DNA of 64,000 bases from NCBI RefSeq assembly GCF_016031635.1, contig NZ_JACEGD010000008.1:62001-126000 (forward strand), read 5' to 3'. A program made the position numbers and the translations under genes. Below are positions 41,348 to 50,825 of the stretch, one piece after another. The notes below the pieces were generated by a model, which had not been told where the DNA came from, ran no database searches, and worked only from the letters and a program-made list of their open reading frames with translations. The first letter of the stretch is position 1; each line of letters opens with the position of its first letter. The DNA is from Bradyrhizobium diversitatis (lineage in GTDB: Bacteria > Pseudomonadota > Alphaproteobacteria > Rhizobiales > Xanthobacteraceae).

Positions 41348-42781
41348 ATGGCGGCGGAGATTTCGGCAACGAGCCTGTTCCGTGGCCCTGACCTCGGTGT
41401 CAGCGACAACGTCGTGCTGCGGCACGATGACGGCGTCATCACCGAAATCGCGGAAGGAGCGGGGCAGGGGCCACGTTCCTTCGTCATCCCGGCCTTCGTC
41501 AACGCCCATGACCACGCCCGTGCCACCGCGTCGTCCTTCGGCGCGGTCGGCATGCCCCTGGAAAGCTGGATCCTGCGCACCGCACTGGGCACGCCCGTTG
41601 ATCCCTATCTGACCGCGGCCTCTGCGTTGGCGCGTTCCGCCAGGGCCGGCTGCGCGGCGATGATGGTGCACTACACACGCCCGAGCGGGACGATGCCCCT
41701 GGTCGACGAGGCGAAAGCCATTGCGAAGGCTGCGTCCGACGTCGGCATCCGCATCGCGTTTGCGATGGCCGTGCGCGACCAGAATCCGATCGTCTACGGT
41801 GATGCCGAGCCGGCGCTCTCGGGTCTCTCCAGCGATGCTCGCAAGACCGTCGAGGAGCTGTTCGTCCGCGCGCCGATGTCGCCAAAGGCGTATATTGAAC
41901 TCACGGAGGCCATTGCCTCGGCCATCGCCGGTCCGATGGTGGACGTGCAGCTCGGGCCTGCCGGCGTGCAATGGTGCTCGAAGCCGCTGCTGGAAGCGGT
42001 GGCGGAGAATTCGGCGCGAACCGGCCGCCGGATCCACATGCATCTGCTGGAGACCGTGTACCAGCGCGCCTGGGCCGATCAGAATTTTCCGGACATGGTG
42101 CGCTGGCTTCGCGACGTTGGCTTCCTCTCCGAGCGGCTGACGCTGGCGCACTGCATCCATGCCCGCCCGGATGAGCTGGAGATGATCGCGGCCTCCGGTA
42201 CGCGCATCGTCACCAATTTCAGCTCGAACATGCATCTACGCTCGGGACTCGCTCCGATTGCCGCCGCGCGCGAATGCGGCTGCGCCATCGCAGTCGGCGT
42301 CGACGGGCTGGCGCTGGACGAGGACGATGACATCCTGCGCGAGATGCGGCTGGTGCAGATGGTCCATGGCGGCCTCGGCTTCAGGCAGACGTGGACACCG
42401 GCCGAGCTGTTCTCGCTCGCCATCCGCAACGGGCGCCGCGCCACCGGCGCGCCCGGGAGCGGTGAGCTCGGTACCGGAAACCCCGCCGACTACGTCGTGA
42501 TCGATCTCGACCGGCTCGACCGCGACCGGATCATGCCGGTAGACCCCATGGCGCTGCTGTTCGCAAGGGGTAATGCGTCTCTGGTGAAGGAGGTTGTCGT
42601 CGCCGGCAAGACCATCGTCAGGGACGGGGGCTGCACCGGAGTCGATCTGCCGGCCATCGAGCGGGAGTTGCGGGACATATACCGCGCCAATGTCGGCAAG
42701 CTCGCGAACTTTCAGCGGATGTGGCCGCCCCTGGCGGAGCGGTTGAGCGGCTGGTTCGAACAGCAGCTGACGTGCCAGTGA
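41348..42781 (+). CDS. amidohydrolase, chlorohydrolase/guanine deaminase-like (TrzA/AtzB group)
   Basis: 477 residues. Metal-ligand motifs are VNAHDHARATA near the N-terminus, HMHLLETVYQRAW, TLAHCIHARPDE and the aspartate in AVGVDGLALDEDDD. The HDHxR variant replaces the usual HTHxP motif. These enzymes deaminate or dehalogenate N-heteroaromatic rings. It follows the binding-protein gene by 16 bp, so it is in the GntR-controlled operon and acts on the imported compound or its product. The substrate is unknown. Confidence 0.78.
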   Translation: MAAEISATSLFRGPDLGVSDNVVLRHDDGVITEIAEGAGQGPRSFVIPAFVNAHDHARATASSFGAVGMPLESWILRTALGTPVDPYLTAASALARSARAGCAAMMVHYTRPSGTMPLVDEAKAIAKAASDVGIRIAFAMAVRDQNPIVYGDAEPALSGLSSDARKTVEELFVRAPMSPKAYIELTEAIASAIAGPMVDVQLGPAGVQWCSKPLLEAVAENSARTGRRIHMHLLETVYQRAWADQNFPDMVRWLRDVGFLSERLTLAHCIHARPDELEMIAASGTRIVTNFSSNMHLRSGLAPIAAARECGCAIAVGVDGLALDEDDDILREMRLVQMVHGGLGFRQTWTPAELFSLAIRNGRRATGAPGSGELGTGNPADYVVIDLDRLDRDRIMPVDPMALLFARGNASLVKEVVVAGKTIVRDGGCTGVDLPAIERELRDIYRANVGKLANFQRMWPPLAERLSGWFEQQLTCQ

Positions 42782-42918
42782 AGCGGCTCCCGTTCGCCCA
42801 GTATTGAAAAGTGCGATAGCTGGTAGTCGCTGCCCCGTCTGGCGGGCGCTGCATGCGTCGGTTATCACCTCCGCGATTCCGTCGCGACAAGGTCGACGAC
42901 CCCATTGAGGAGCAGCCT

Positions 42919-43827
42919 ATGCGTCTACCCGTTCTTTTCCTGGCCCTGAGTAGTCTCGCCGGCGCAGCGTCAGCCGAAGACCTCTCGGGCACGCTCCAGA
43001 AGATCAAGGACACCAGGAAGATCACGCTGGGCTACCAGGAGGCCTCGGTCCCGTTCAGTTATCTGGACGGCAACCAGAAGCCGGTCGGCTTTGCCATGGA
43101 CATCTGCCTCAGGATCGTCGAGGCCGTGAAGAAGCAGCTCGGCATGCCCGACATCGCCGTCGACACGCTCGCCGTGACCTCGTCGAACCGGATTCCCTTG
43201 ATGGTCAACGGCACGCTCGATCTGCATTGCTCGGCGACCACCAACAATGCCGACCGTCAGAAGCAGGTCGCCTTCACCAACACGCATTTCCTCAGCGCGA
43301 CGCGGTTTGCGGCCAGGAAGGCCGCCAAGATCAACACCATCGACGATCTCAAGGGCAAGGCGGTCACGGCGGTGGCGGGATCAGTCAACCTGACGCAGCT
43401 TGCCAGGGTCAACACCGAGCGCAATCTCGGCATCAATGTGATGCCGGCAAAGGACCAGGCCGAGGCCTTCCTGTTGCTGGAGACCGACCGCGCCCAGGCC
43501 TACGCGCTCGACGACGTGCAGCTCGCCGTCGCCATCGCGCGGTCGAAGGAGCCGCAAGCCTACATGATCAGCGATGAGGCGTTCTCGAAACCGGAGCCGT
43601 ACGGCATCATGCTGCGGCGGGAGGATGCGCCATTCAAGGCGCTCGCCGACCGCGCAACAGCGGAGCTCTATGCAAGCCCGGAGATCGAGGTGCTCTACAA
43701 GAAGTGGCTGCAATCGCCAACCCCGCCGAACGGCCTCAACTACAACGTCCCGCTGTCGCCGGCCTTGCGCAACGCCTTCAAGAAGCCAAGCTCGAGCGCC
43801 GATCCTGATGTGTATGTGGTGAACTGA
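42919..43827 (+). CDS. amino-acid-type ABC binding protein (GltI-like)
   Basis: 302 residues with a signal peptide (MRLPVLFLALSSLAGAASAE). The mature domain has the family-3 solute-binding pattern ITLGYQEASVPFSYLDGNQK then PVGFAMDICLRIVEAVKKQL, as in glutamate/aspartate GltI. No amino-acid permease genes are next to it, so it is an orphan here. GAGGAG precedes the ATG at 42919. A weak TGCATGCG about 70 bp upstream is not enough to put it in the GntR regulon. Confidence 0.82.
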   Translation: MRLPVLFLALSSLAGAASAEDLSGTLQKIKDTRKITLGYQEASVPFSYLDGNQKPVGFAMDICLRIVEAVKKQLGMPDIAVDTLAVTSSNRIPLMVNGTLDLHCSATTNNADRQKQVAFTNTHFLSATRFAARKAAKINTIDDLKGKAVTAVAGSVNLTQLARVNTERNLGINVMPAKDQAEAFLLLETDRAQAYALDDVQLAVAIARSKEPQAYMISDEAFSKPEPYGIMLRREDAPFKALADRATAELYASPEIEVLYKKWLQSPTPPNGLNYNVPLSPALRNAFKKPSSSADPDVYVVN

Positions 43828-43901
43828 GGCGAAGCGGTCTGGGCGCTGATTGCAGCCGTGCGCGATACTAGGCCACGACGATCAGGCTGCGCATTGTTGC
43901 G

Positions 43902-44041
43902 CCCTCTCCCCTTGTGGGAGAGGGCATCTCTACTCGTGGACACGCGCTCACTTGGGTGAGGGGTCTCTCTCCGCATTTGCCGTGCGGATGGATACCCCTC
44001 ATCCGGCGCTTCGCGCCACCTTCTCCCACAAGGGGAGAAGG
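43902..44041. repeat. paired CTCTCCC hairpins, possible two-way terminator
   Basis: Hairpin 1 is CCCTCTCCC-CTTGT-GGGAGAGGG at 43902-43924; hairpin 2 is CCTTCTCCC-ACAAG-GGGAGAAGG at 44019-44041. They lie between the convergent binding-protein and acyl-CoA dehydrogenase genes and belong to the same type as the repeats at 18001-18159. Confidence 0.7.
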
Positions 44042-44075
44042 GAAGATGTCATTGTGCTCTTGATGAGTCGGTCCT

Positions 44076-45287
44076 CTAAACGTTCGAATACTTCTTCAGC
44101 TCGAACCGTGCGATCTGGTTCCGGTGAACCTCGTCCGGCCCGTCGGCAAGACGCAGCAGCCGCGCGGTCGCATAGGCCTGGGTCAAGCCGAAATCGTTCG
44201 AGGTCCCGCCGCCGCCATGGGCCTGAATGGCCCAGTCGATGATCTGGCAGGCCATGTTGGGCACGGCGACCTTGATCATGGCGATCTCGGCCTTCGCCAC
44301 CTTGTTGCCGACCGTGTCCATCGCGTGGGCCGCATTCAGCGTCAGCAGCCGGGCCTGCTCGATCATGATGCGGGATTCCGCGATGCGCTCCTGCGTCACC
44401 GTCTGCTCCGAGACCGGCTTGCCGAAGGCGACCCGGCTGCGCACGCGGCGGCACATCTTCTCCAGCGTGCGCTCGGCCAGGCCGATCAGGCGCATGCAGT
44501 GATGAATGCGGCCGGGCCCGAGGCGGCCCTGTGCGATCTCGAAACCGCGGCCCTCGCCGAGCAGCATGTTCTCCTTCGGGACCCGCACATTGGTGAACAC
44601 CACTTCGGAGGCGCGGTCGGGCACGCCGTAGAAGCCGAACACGGGCAGGGGACGCTTCACCTCGATTCCGGGCGTGTCCATCGGCACCAAAATCATCGAT
44701 TGCTGCTTGTGGCGGTCAGGATTGTCGGGATCGGTCTTGCCCATGAAGATGCAGATCTTGCAGCGCGGGTCGGTCGCATTCGTCGTGTACCATTTGCGGC
44801 CGTTGATGACGTAGTGGTCGCCATCGCGCACGATCGAGCTCTCGATGTTGGTCGCATCGGATGATGCGACCGCCGGCTCGGTCATGGCGAAGCAGGAGCG
44901 GATCTTGCCGGCGAGCAGGGGCTTCAGCCAGCGCTCCTTGTCCTTCTCGGTGCCGTAGCGCTCCAGCACCTCCATGTTGCCGGTGTCGGGCGCCGAGCAG
45001 TTGAACACCTCGGGCGCGAGGTGCGAGCGCCCCATCACCTCGCAGAGCGGGGCATATTCGAGATTGGAAAGACCCGCGCCGTGGCCGGACTCCGGCAGGA
45101 ACAGATTCCAGAGCCCCTCGGCGCGCGCCAGCGGCTTCAATTCCTCGACGACGGGATAGACCTTCCACGGCCCGAGCTCCTCGGCCTCGCGATAGAAGCG
45201 CTCCTCGTTCGGATAGATGTGCCGGTCCATGAAGCTTTCGAGCTTGCGCTTGAGCTCGACGACTTTGGGTGACATCGGGTAGAGCAT
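44076..45287 (-). CDS. acyl-CoA dehydrogenase
   Basis: 403 residues of the acyl-CoA dehydrogenase family. The flavin/substrate region reads [20 protein letters not shown] and the C-terminal helical domain carries [20 protein letters not shown] and [14 protein letters not shown] with [10 protein letters not shown], the ACAD10/11-like ending. Oxidises an acyl-CoA at the alpha-beta bond with FAD, electrons going to ETF. It lies 54 bp downstream of the CoA ligase in the same orientation, so activation and oxidation of one acid are likely coupled. Acid not identified. Confidence 0.85.
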   Translation of the reverse strand: MLYPMSPKVVELKRKLESFMDRHIYPNEERFYREAEELGPWKVYPVVEELKPLARAEGLWNLFLPESGHGAGLSNLEYAPLCEVMGRSHLAPEVFNCSAPDTGNMEVLERYGTEKDKERWLKPLLAGKIRSCFAMTEPAVASSDATNIESSIVRDGDHYVINGRKWYTTNATDPRCKICIFMGKTDPDNPDRHKQQSMILVPMDTPGIEVKRPLPVFGFYGVPDRASEVVFTNVRVPKENMLLGEGRGFEIAQGRLGPGRIHHCMRLIGLAERTLEKMCRRVRSRVAFGKPVSEQTVTQERIAESRIMIEQARLLTLNAAHAMDTVGNKVAKAEIAMIKVAVPNMACQIIDWAIQAHGGGGTSNDFGLTQAYATARLLRLADGPDEVHRNQIARFELKKYSNV

Positions 45288-45341
45288 CGTTCGTCTCCAG
45301 GATCGAGGGCGGCGCGGACTTTCGCGCGATGATGCGTCGCG

Positions 45342-46967
45342 TCACGCGACGCGGTACTCCCTGAACTTCTCGCGCAGCGCCGACTTCAGCACCTTGCCGG
45401 TGCCGGTCATCGGGAATTCGTCCAGGAATTCCACCGCGTCCGGCATCCACCAGCTCGCGATCTTTGGGCGCATGTGGTCGAGCAGCGTCTTGCCGTCGAC
45501 GGTCGCGCCCTTCTTGCGGACGACGAGGAGCAGGGGACGCTCCTGCCATTTCTCGTGCGCGATCGCGACCACGGCGGCTTGCAGCACGTCGGGGTGAGAC
45601 AAGGCGATGTCCTCGAGCTGAATCGAGGAGATCCACTCGCCGCCGGACTTGATCACGTCCTTGGAGCGGTCGGTCAACGTCACGTGACCCTGCGGGTCGA
45701 TTACCGCCATGTCGCCGGTGATTAGCCAGCCGTCGCGATCGAGGCCTTCCTCCAGCTTCATGTAGCCCGAGGCGACCCAGGGGCCCCGGGCGCGCAGATG
45801 ACCGACGGTCTTGCCGTCGCGCGGCAACTCGTTGCCGGCATCGTCGACGATGCGCAAGGCGGTGCCGAAACAGGCGCGTCCCGAGACTTGGCGTCGGTCG
45901 AATTTCTCCGTCTCGCTGAGGTGCTCCGAGCCGGGACGCAAGCCCGGCATCGAGCAGCCCAGGGCCTCGGTCATGCCCCAGGCCTGGATATAGTCGATGC
46001 CATAATCGCGCTTCAGCTTCTCGACCATCGCGCGCGGCGGCGCCGAACCGGACGACAACGTTGCGCGCAACGTGGAGAACTTGTTGCCGGTGCGGCCGAG
46101 CCAGTCGAGCAGGATCAGCCAGAAGCTCGGTACGCCCGCCGACAGCGTGACCTTCTCGCCTTCAAGCAATTCATAGAGCTTGTCGGGCTCGTAGTTGCGG
46201 CCGGGCAGCACCAGCTTCGAGCCGGTATAGGGCGCCGTGAACGGCATGTTCCAGGCATTGCCGTGGAAGAGGGGCGCCATCGGCATCATCACCTCGCGCA
46301 CGCCCTCGACATGGCCCGGCAGGAAGTCGAAATTGCAGCAGGTCATGGTCTGCAGGATCGCGGCGCGGTGCGAATAGATCACGCCCTTGGGATTGCCCGT
46401 CGTGCCCGAGGTGTAGCAGATGGTCGAGGCGGACTTCTCGTCGAACTCCGGCCAGGCGAAGCCGGCCTCGTTCTCGCGTCCCAGAAGCTCTTCGTAACAA
46501 TGGACGTTCGCAAGCTTCGTCTCGGGCATGCGCTCGCGCGAGGACATCACGACATAGGCCTCGATCGTCTTGAGCTGCGGTGCGATCGCCTCGACGAGCG
46601 GCAGCGTGGCGCGGTCGATGAACAGCAGACGGTCTTCGGCATGATTGATGATGTAGACGAGCTGTTCGGGAAACAGCCGCGGGTTGACGGTGTGCAGCAC
46701 GTAGCCCATGCCCGGCGTCGCGTAGAACATCTCGAAATGGCGATGGGTGTTCCAGGCCAGCGTGCCGACGCGGTCGCCGGGATTCATGCCGAGCCGCTTG
46801 AGCGCCAGCGCCATGCGCTTGATGCGGGGATGGGCGTCCGCATAGCTGTAGCGATGGATGTCGCCTTCGATCTCGCGCGCGACGATCTCCGCCTCGCCGT
46901 GATAGTCGGCTGCGTATTGGATCAGGCCGCTGATCAGAAGCGGCATGTCCATCATCAATCCCTGCAT
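45342..46967 (-). CDS. acyl-CoA synthetase (AMP-forming ligase)
   Basis: 541 residues starting MQGLMMDMPLLISGLIQYAA; the ATG at 46967 follows GGAGGAGACC, so the longer upstream frame is rejected. The AMP-binding motif is YTSGTTGNPKGVIYSHRAA, with the A8 motif DRSKDVIKSGGEW and the catalytic lysine in PMTGTGKVLKSAL near the C-terminus. The family includes medium/long-chain and 3-methylmercaptopropionyl-CoA ligases. It makes the acyl-CoA used by the dehydrogenase encoded next. Confidence 0.85.
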   Translation of the reverse strand: MQGLMMDMPLLISGLIQYAADYHGEAEIVAREIEGDIHRYSYADAHPRIKRMALALKRLGMNPGDRVGTLAWNTHRHFEMFYATPGMGYVLHTVNPRLFPEQLVYIINHAEDRLLFIDRATLPLVEAIAPQLKTIEAYVVMSSRERMPETKLANVHCYEELLGRENEAGFAWPEFDEKSASTICYTSGTTGNPKGVIYSHRAAILQTMTCCNFDFLPGHVEGVREVMMPMAPLFHGNAWNMPFTAPYTGSKLVLPGRNYEPDKLYELLEGEKVTLSAGVPSFWLILLDWLGRTGNKFSTLRATLSSGSAPPRAMVEKLKRDYGIDYIQAWGMTEALGCSMPGLRPGSEHLSETEKFDRRQVSGRACFGTALRIVDDAGNELPRDGKTVGHLRARGPWVASGYMKLEEGLDRDGWLITGDMAVIDPQGHVTLTDRSKDVIKSGGEWISSIQLEDIALSHPDVLQAAVVAIAHEKWQERPLLLVVRKKGATVDGKTLLDHMRPKIASWWMPDAVEFLDEFPMTGTGKVLKSALREKFREYRVA

Positions 46968-47146
46968 GGTCTCCTCCAGGTCGCCGCGTCGTTGCATGGC
47001 GCAGGCTTGTGATTTTGCGCGCGAGGTTAGCGGAACGCCACGCGGCGTTCACGCGAAAAACGGCGAGCATGATTGCGTGCGGCACTTTTTCAGGGCTAAC
47101 GTGATGTGAGCTGCCGGCGAAGCAGCGTTCGCGGTGGAGGAGATGA

Positions 47147-49000
47147 ATGTCAGCGGAAAGACACAAGACCGGCACAACCGGCGCATCTACGGTCGATGTT
47201 TCCGCGCTCCGTGCCCGCTACCGCGACGAGCGCGACCGTCGACTGCGCGCCGAGGGCAAGGCGCAGTATGTCGAGGTCACGGGCGAATTCGGTCGCTATC
47301 TCGACGACCCCTGGGCCGATCCCGGATTTGCGCGCGCCGCCGTCAGCGAAGCGACTGAAGTGCTCATCGTCGGTGGCGGCTTCGGCGGTCTGTTGTGTGG
47401 CGCGCGGTTGCGCGATGCCGGCATCGAGGATTTTCGTATCGTGGAAAAGGCCGCCGACTTCGGCGGCACCTGGTACTGGAATCGTTATCCCGGTGCCGCC
47501 TGCGACACCGAGAGCTACATCTATCTGCCGCTTCTGGAAGAGACCGGCTACATGCCGGTGCGCAAATACGCACGCGCTCCCGAGATCTACGAGCATTCGC
47601 GCCGCATCGGCCGTCATTTCGGGCTCTATGAGCGCGCGCTGTTTCAGACCGTCATCTCGCGGATGGCTTGGCAAGAGCAGGAAGCGCGCTGGCTGGTCGA
47701 GACCGATCGGGGCGATCGCATCCGCGCGCGCTTCGTCATTCTGGCAGGCGGTCCGCTGAGCCGCCCGAAGCTGCCGGGCATTCCCGGCATCGAGACGTTC
47801 AAGGGCCACAGCTTTCATACCAGCCGCTGGGATTACGGCTACACCGGCGGCGATGCGGACGGTGGCCTGGCCGGTCTCGCCGGCAAGCGCGTCGGCATCA
47901 TCGGCACGGGCGCCACCGCCGTGCAATGTGTGCCGCATCTCGGCCGTTCCGCGAAGGAGCTCTATGTGTTCCAGCGCACGCCGTCTGCGATCGGCGTTCG
48001 CGACGACCGTCCGACGGATCAGGCCTGGGCGCAGAGCCTCAAGCCAGGCTGGCAGCGCGAACGGATGGACAATTTTACGGCCGTGATTTCAGGCGATCCC
48101 TTCGAACGGGATCTGGTGCGGGACGGCTGGACTGGCCTGCTCGGCGAGATCCTGCTGGCGCCGCGTCGTCAGCCCCAGCCGGTGACCTCGATGGACGAGG
48201 CGCTGAAGGTGATCGAGCAGGCCGATTACCGCAAGATGGAGGAGATCCGCGCCCGCGTCGACGCGGTGGTCGAGGACGAGACGACCGCGGCTGCGCTCAA
48301 GCCCTGGTACAAGGCATTCTGCAAGCGGCCGTGCTTCCACGACGAATATCTCGATACCTTCAATCGCCCCAACGTGCATCTCGTCGACACCAAAGGGCAG
48401 GGCGTCGAGCGCATCACGGAGAATGCCGTCGTCGTCGCCGGCAAGGCTTATGAGCTCGACTGCCTGATCTATGCCAGCGGCTTCGAGGTCGGCACCGACT
48501 ACGCGCGCCGCATGGGCTTCGAGGTGTATGGCCGCGACGGCACGAGCCTGTCCGAGCGGTGGCGCGACGGCGTCAAGACGCTGCACGGCTTCTACAGCCG
48601 CGGCTTCCCGAACTGCTTCCTGATCGTCACGGTGCAGGCCGGACAGAGCGCCAATTTTCCGCACATTATCGATGAGCAATCGCAGCACATCGCCTATGTC
48701 ATCAAGGAGGCCCGAGACCGTAAGGCGCGCACCTTGGAGCCGACGCTTGCCGCCGAGAACGCCTGGGTCGACGAGGTCGTCAGGGCCGCACTCGGCCGGC
48801 AGACCTATCTCGCCGAATGCACGCCGGGCTACTACAACAACGAAGGCGTGTTCGATCCGATCGCGGCAAGAAACAGCCAATATTGGCGCGGGCCGATGGC
48901 ATTCCTGCGGCTGCTCGACAAATGGCGCGAGGAGGGCGATCTGGAAGGCCTCGAATTGTCCTATGATCCGGCCATGGAGTCGGCGCGTTCCACCGGTTAA
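47147..49000 (+). CDS. Baeyer-Villiger-type flavin monooxygenase
   Basis: 617 residues. First Rossmann site GGGFGG (76-81), then GGTWYWNRYPGAACD (106-120), the Baeyer-Villiger fingerprint FKGHSFHTSRWD (218-229) and the NADPH-binding GTGATA (253-258). Compared with the FxGxxxHTxxW[P/D] consensus it is intact. Such enzymes insert oxygen next to a ketone, or oxidise N or S. An unusually long N-terminal arm (about 70 residues) precedes the FAD site. Divergent from the CoA-ligase operon, so it may supply an ester or acid to it; that is inference. Confidence 0.87.
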   Translation: MSAERHKTGTTGASTVDVSALRARYRDERDRRLRAEGKAQYVEVTGEFGRYLDDPWADPGFARAAVSEATEVLIVGGGFGGLLCGARLRDAGIEDFRIVEKAADFGGTWYWNRYPGAACDTESYIYLPLLEETGYMPVRKYARAPEIYEHSRRIGRHFGLYERALFQTVISRMAWQEQEARWLVETDRGDRIRARFVILAGGPLSRPKLPGIPGIETFKGHSFHTSRWDYGYTGGDADGGLAGLAGKRVGIIGTGATAVQCVPHLGRSAKELYVFQRTPSAIGVRDDRPTDQAWAQSLKPGWQRERMDNFTAVISGDPFERDLVRDGWTGLLGEILLAPRRQPQPVTSMDEALKVIEQADYRKMEEIRARVDAVVEDETTAAALKPWYKAFCKRPCFHDEYLDTFNRPNVHLVDTKGQGVERITENAVVVAGKAYELDCLIYASGFEVGTDYARRMGFEVYGRDGTSLSERWRDGVKTLHGFYSRGFPNCFLIVTVQAGQSANFPHIIDEQSQHIAYVIKEARDRKARTLEPTLAAENAWVDEVVRAALGRQTYLAECTPGYYNNEGVFDPIAARNSQYWRGPMAFLRLLDKWREEGDLEGLELSYDPAMESARSTG

Positions 49001-49036
49001 GATGGCGCGGCCGAACGGTACAGGACGGAGATTGGT

Positions 49037-49855
49037 ATGATCAGGGGCAGGGTTGTTGCGGGAGCGGTTTTTGGCGCAATGACGCTGCTCGGTTGCCTGG
49101 CCTCCCCGGCTGAGGCTGCGCAATGCGGCAGCTCGCCGGCGGGTTTCGAGGCCTGGAAACGCGAATTCAGCGCGGAGGCGCAGGGCAAGGGCGTCGGCCC
49201 CACCGCACTCTCGGCCCTGATGCAGACGAACTATGCCAGCGCCACCATCGCGGCCGACCGCGGCCAGCGCAGCTTCTCGCTGACGCTCGATCAGTTCCTC
49301 GCCAAGCGCGGCGCCACTACCATCGTTGCCAAGGGACGGCAGCTCAAGCAGTCGCATGCCGCCTTGTTCGCCTCGATCGAGCAGCGCTATGGCGTCCCGC
49401 CCGGACCCCTGATCGCGATCTGGGGCATGGAGACCGGCTTCGGCAGCCAGCGCGGCAATCAGAACATGCTGTCGTCGATTGCGACCCTTGCCTATGACTG
49501 CCGGCGGCCCGAATTCTTCACCGACCAGCTCTATGCTGCCTTGAAGCTGATCGACCGCGGTACGCTGTCGGGATCAACCCGCGGCTCGATGCATGGCGAG
49601 GTCGGTCAGACCCAGTTCATGCCGAAGAGCATTCTGGCCTACGGCACCGGCAACCTCGAAGTTGCCGCCAATGCGCTGAGTTCGACCGCGAATTTCCTCA
49701 AGGCCCATGGCTGGCGCGCGGGAGCCGGGTACCAGCCCGGCGAGCCGAATTTTGCCGCGATCGAGGCTTGGAATGCTGCAGGCGTCTATCAGAAGGCAAT
49801 CGCGCTGATGGGCCGGCAGATCGACGAGGGCGGAGGCGCCGCCGCTTCGCGCTGA
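49037..49855 (+). CDS. lytic murein transglycosylase, MltB-like
   Basis: 272 residues with a signal sequence MIRGRVVAGAVFGAMTLLGC; the LLGC could be a lipobox, or signal peptidase I may cut after AEAA. The catalytic region is YGVPPGPLIAIWGMETGFGS with the glutamate in GMETGFG, then GQTQFMPKSILAYG, the MltB fold. It cleaves peptidoglycan glycan strands to 1,6-anhydro products in the periplasm. Begins 36 bp after the monooxygenase but seems functionally unrelated. Confidence 0.83.
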   Translation: MIRGRVVAGAVFGAMTLLGCLASPAEAAQCGSSPAGFEAWKREFSAEAQGKGVGPTALSALMQTNYASATIAADRGQRSFSLTLDQFLAKRGATTIVAKGRQLKQSHAALFASIEQRYGVPPGPLIAIWGMETGFGSQRGNQNMLSSIATLAYDCRRPEFFTDQLYAALKLIDRGTLSGSTRGSMHGEVGQTQFMPKSILAYGTGNLEVAANALSSTANFLKAHGWRAGAGYQPGEPNFAAIEAWNAAGVYQKAIALMGRQIDEGGGAAASR

Positions 49856-49903
49856 AGCATGATCCGGAGGAGTGTGCAGCGGTTTTTCGAAAAGATCATG
49901 CTT
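49855..49903. repeat. 49-bp AAGCATGATC...GATCATGCTT palindromic repeat
   Basis: Same dispersed element as 33938-33986 in reverse orientation; both contain a GCAGCGGTTTT-type core. It begins at the transglycosylase stop codon and would form its terminator-like hairpin. Confidence 0.75.
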
Positions 49904-50056
49904 AAACAAGAGCCTAGAACGCGATGACAATCTCGTCTCGTCTTGGGCTGCTCAGCAAGGAGTGATGCGCCGGCGCGAGAAAGTTGTTGCCAACTGGAAC
50001 TGACGGCACGACGTTTGCTTTGATCGAGTTCAGGGCTGGGCATGAGGAGACTCAAC

Positions 50057-50278
50057 ATGGCTACCCAGATCGTGATGGACCAAACTGGCGATACGCGCCA
50101 CGAGTTTGATCCTGGCAATGCCGAGGCGCTGGCGCGAGCCGAACGGCGCTTTCGGGAGCTGACCGGAGCCGGCTTCACCGCCGCTCTTCGAACCGGGCCC
50201 GGCGAAGTTACCCGGATCCGATCGTTCGACCCGACCGCGCAGGAAACGCTGTTCTATCCCCGCCTGGTCGGTGGTTGA
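50057..50278 (+). CDS. 73-residue hypothetical protein
   Basis: Starts MATQIVMDQTGDTRHEFDPG and ends in TAQETLFYPRLVGG, a mixed alpha/beta-looking small soluble protein with no membrane span. A good ribosome-binding site (GAGGAGAC) precedes the ATG at 50057. The next gene starts 13 bp later, so the two are probably one operon. Sequence pattern suggests a conserved small protein of Bradyrhizobium-type genomes, but I cannot name a family. Confidence 0.55.
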   Translation: MATQIVMDQTGDTRHEFDPGNAEALARAERRFRELTGAGFTAALRTGPGEVTRIRSFDPTAQETLFYPRLVGG

Positions 50279-50290
50279 TCTGAGCTGCCC

Positions 50291-50713
50291 ATGATCGCGG
50301 CAGTTTGGCTCCGCGCGCCGGCGCGTGCGCGTCTGCATGCGCTGCGTGAACTCTACCGCCGCTTCTTCGGCGAGAACACGCCGGACGCGCGCGGCCGCCG
50401 GCTGCTGGCCGAATGGCTGTCGCCGGCGCAGCGCGTTCAGTTCGAGCAGCACCGGTATTTCGACGTCGTCGGCTGCGATACCGGCAGAACCTATCGCATC
50501 CACTACGGCACGGCCGCCAATGTGCACGAGATCGACGGCGACGGGCGCGCCACGATGGGTTGGTGCTTCGTTCCGTCAGGCTTCCTGGTGCCAGGCGACG
50601 TGATGCTGGCGCAGAAGATCGCGCTCGAGACGGACGAGAGGGGAGCGCTGGCGCTCGCCAACCGGTTTCCGCCGGCCACGCATTCCGAGCATTTCTACCG
50701 CCGGCCCTTCTAG
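50291..50713 (+). CDS. 140-residue hypothetical protein
   Basis: Starts MIAAVWLRAPARARLHALRE. An arginine-rich helical N-terminal half (about 1-55) is followed by a beta-rich half (FDVVGCDTGRTYRIHYGTAA, TMGWCFVPSGFLVPGDVMLA). No signal peptide or membrane span. It follows the 73-residue gene by 13 bp in the same orientation. Family not recognised; codon use is like that of neighbouring genes, which supports a real gene. Confidence 0.6.
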   Translation: MIAAVWLRAPARARLHALRELYRRFFGENTPDARGRRLLAEWLSPAQRVQFEQHRYFDVVGCDTGRTYRIHYGTAANVHEIDGDGRATMGWCFVPSGFLVPGDVMLAQKIALETDERGALALANRFPPATHSEHFYRRPF

Positions 50714-50732
50714 CGCCGGGAAGGCCGAGGCG

Positions 50733-50825
50733 TCAGTAATGCGTGGAGCGGTAGGCGTCCAGCGCATGCGCCGCGAAGACGCCGACGCTGCAAAGGGCGA
50801 GCAGGGCTGAGATCAACTCGATCAT
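50733..50825 (-). CDS. 30-residue hydrophobic microprotein
   Basis: Minus-strand frame MIELISALLALCSVGVFAAH then ALDAYRSTHY. GGGAGGA lies 7-8 nt before the ATG and overlaps the end of the 27-residue frame upstream, with an ATGA stop/start overlap. One membrane-like helix followed by a short polar tail. It is too short for usual gene finders, but the ribosome-binding site and coupling make it a credible small membrane protein. Confidence 0.45.
   Translation of the reverse strand: MIELISALLALCSVGVFAAHALDAYRSTHY

Noticed and set aside
42850..42857. TGCATGCG upstream of the GltI-like gene as a fourth GntR site
   Set aside because: Lacks the flanking TTTG and the palindrome is broken; too weak to add to the regulon.
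47060..47095. GAGCATGATTGCGTGCGGCACTTTTT as another copy of the GCATGATC repeat
   Set aside because: Only one arm and part of the core are present; too degenerate to call.
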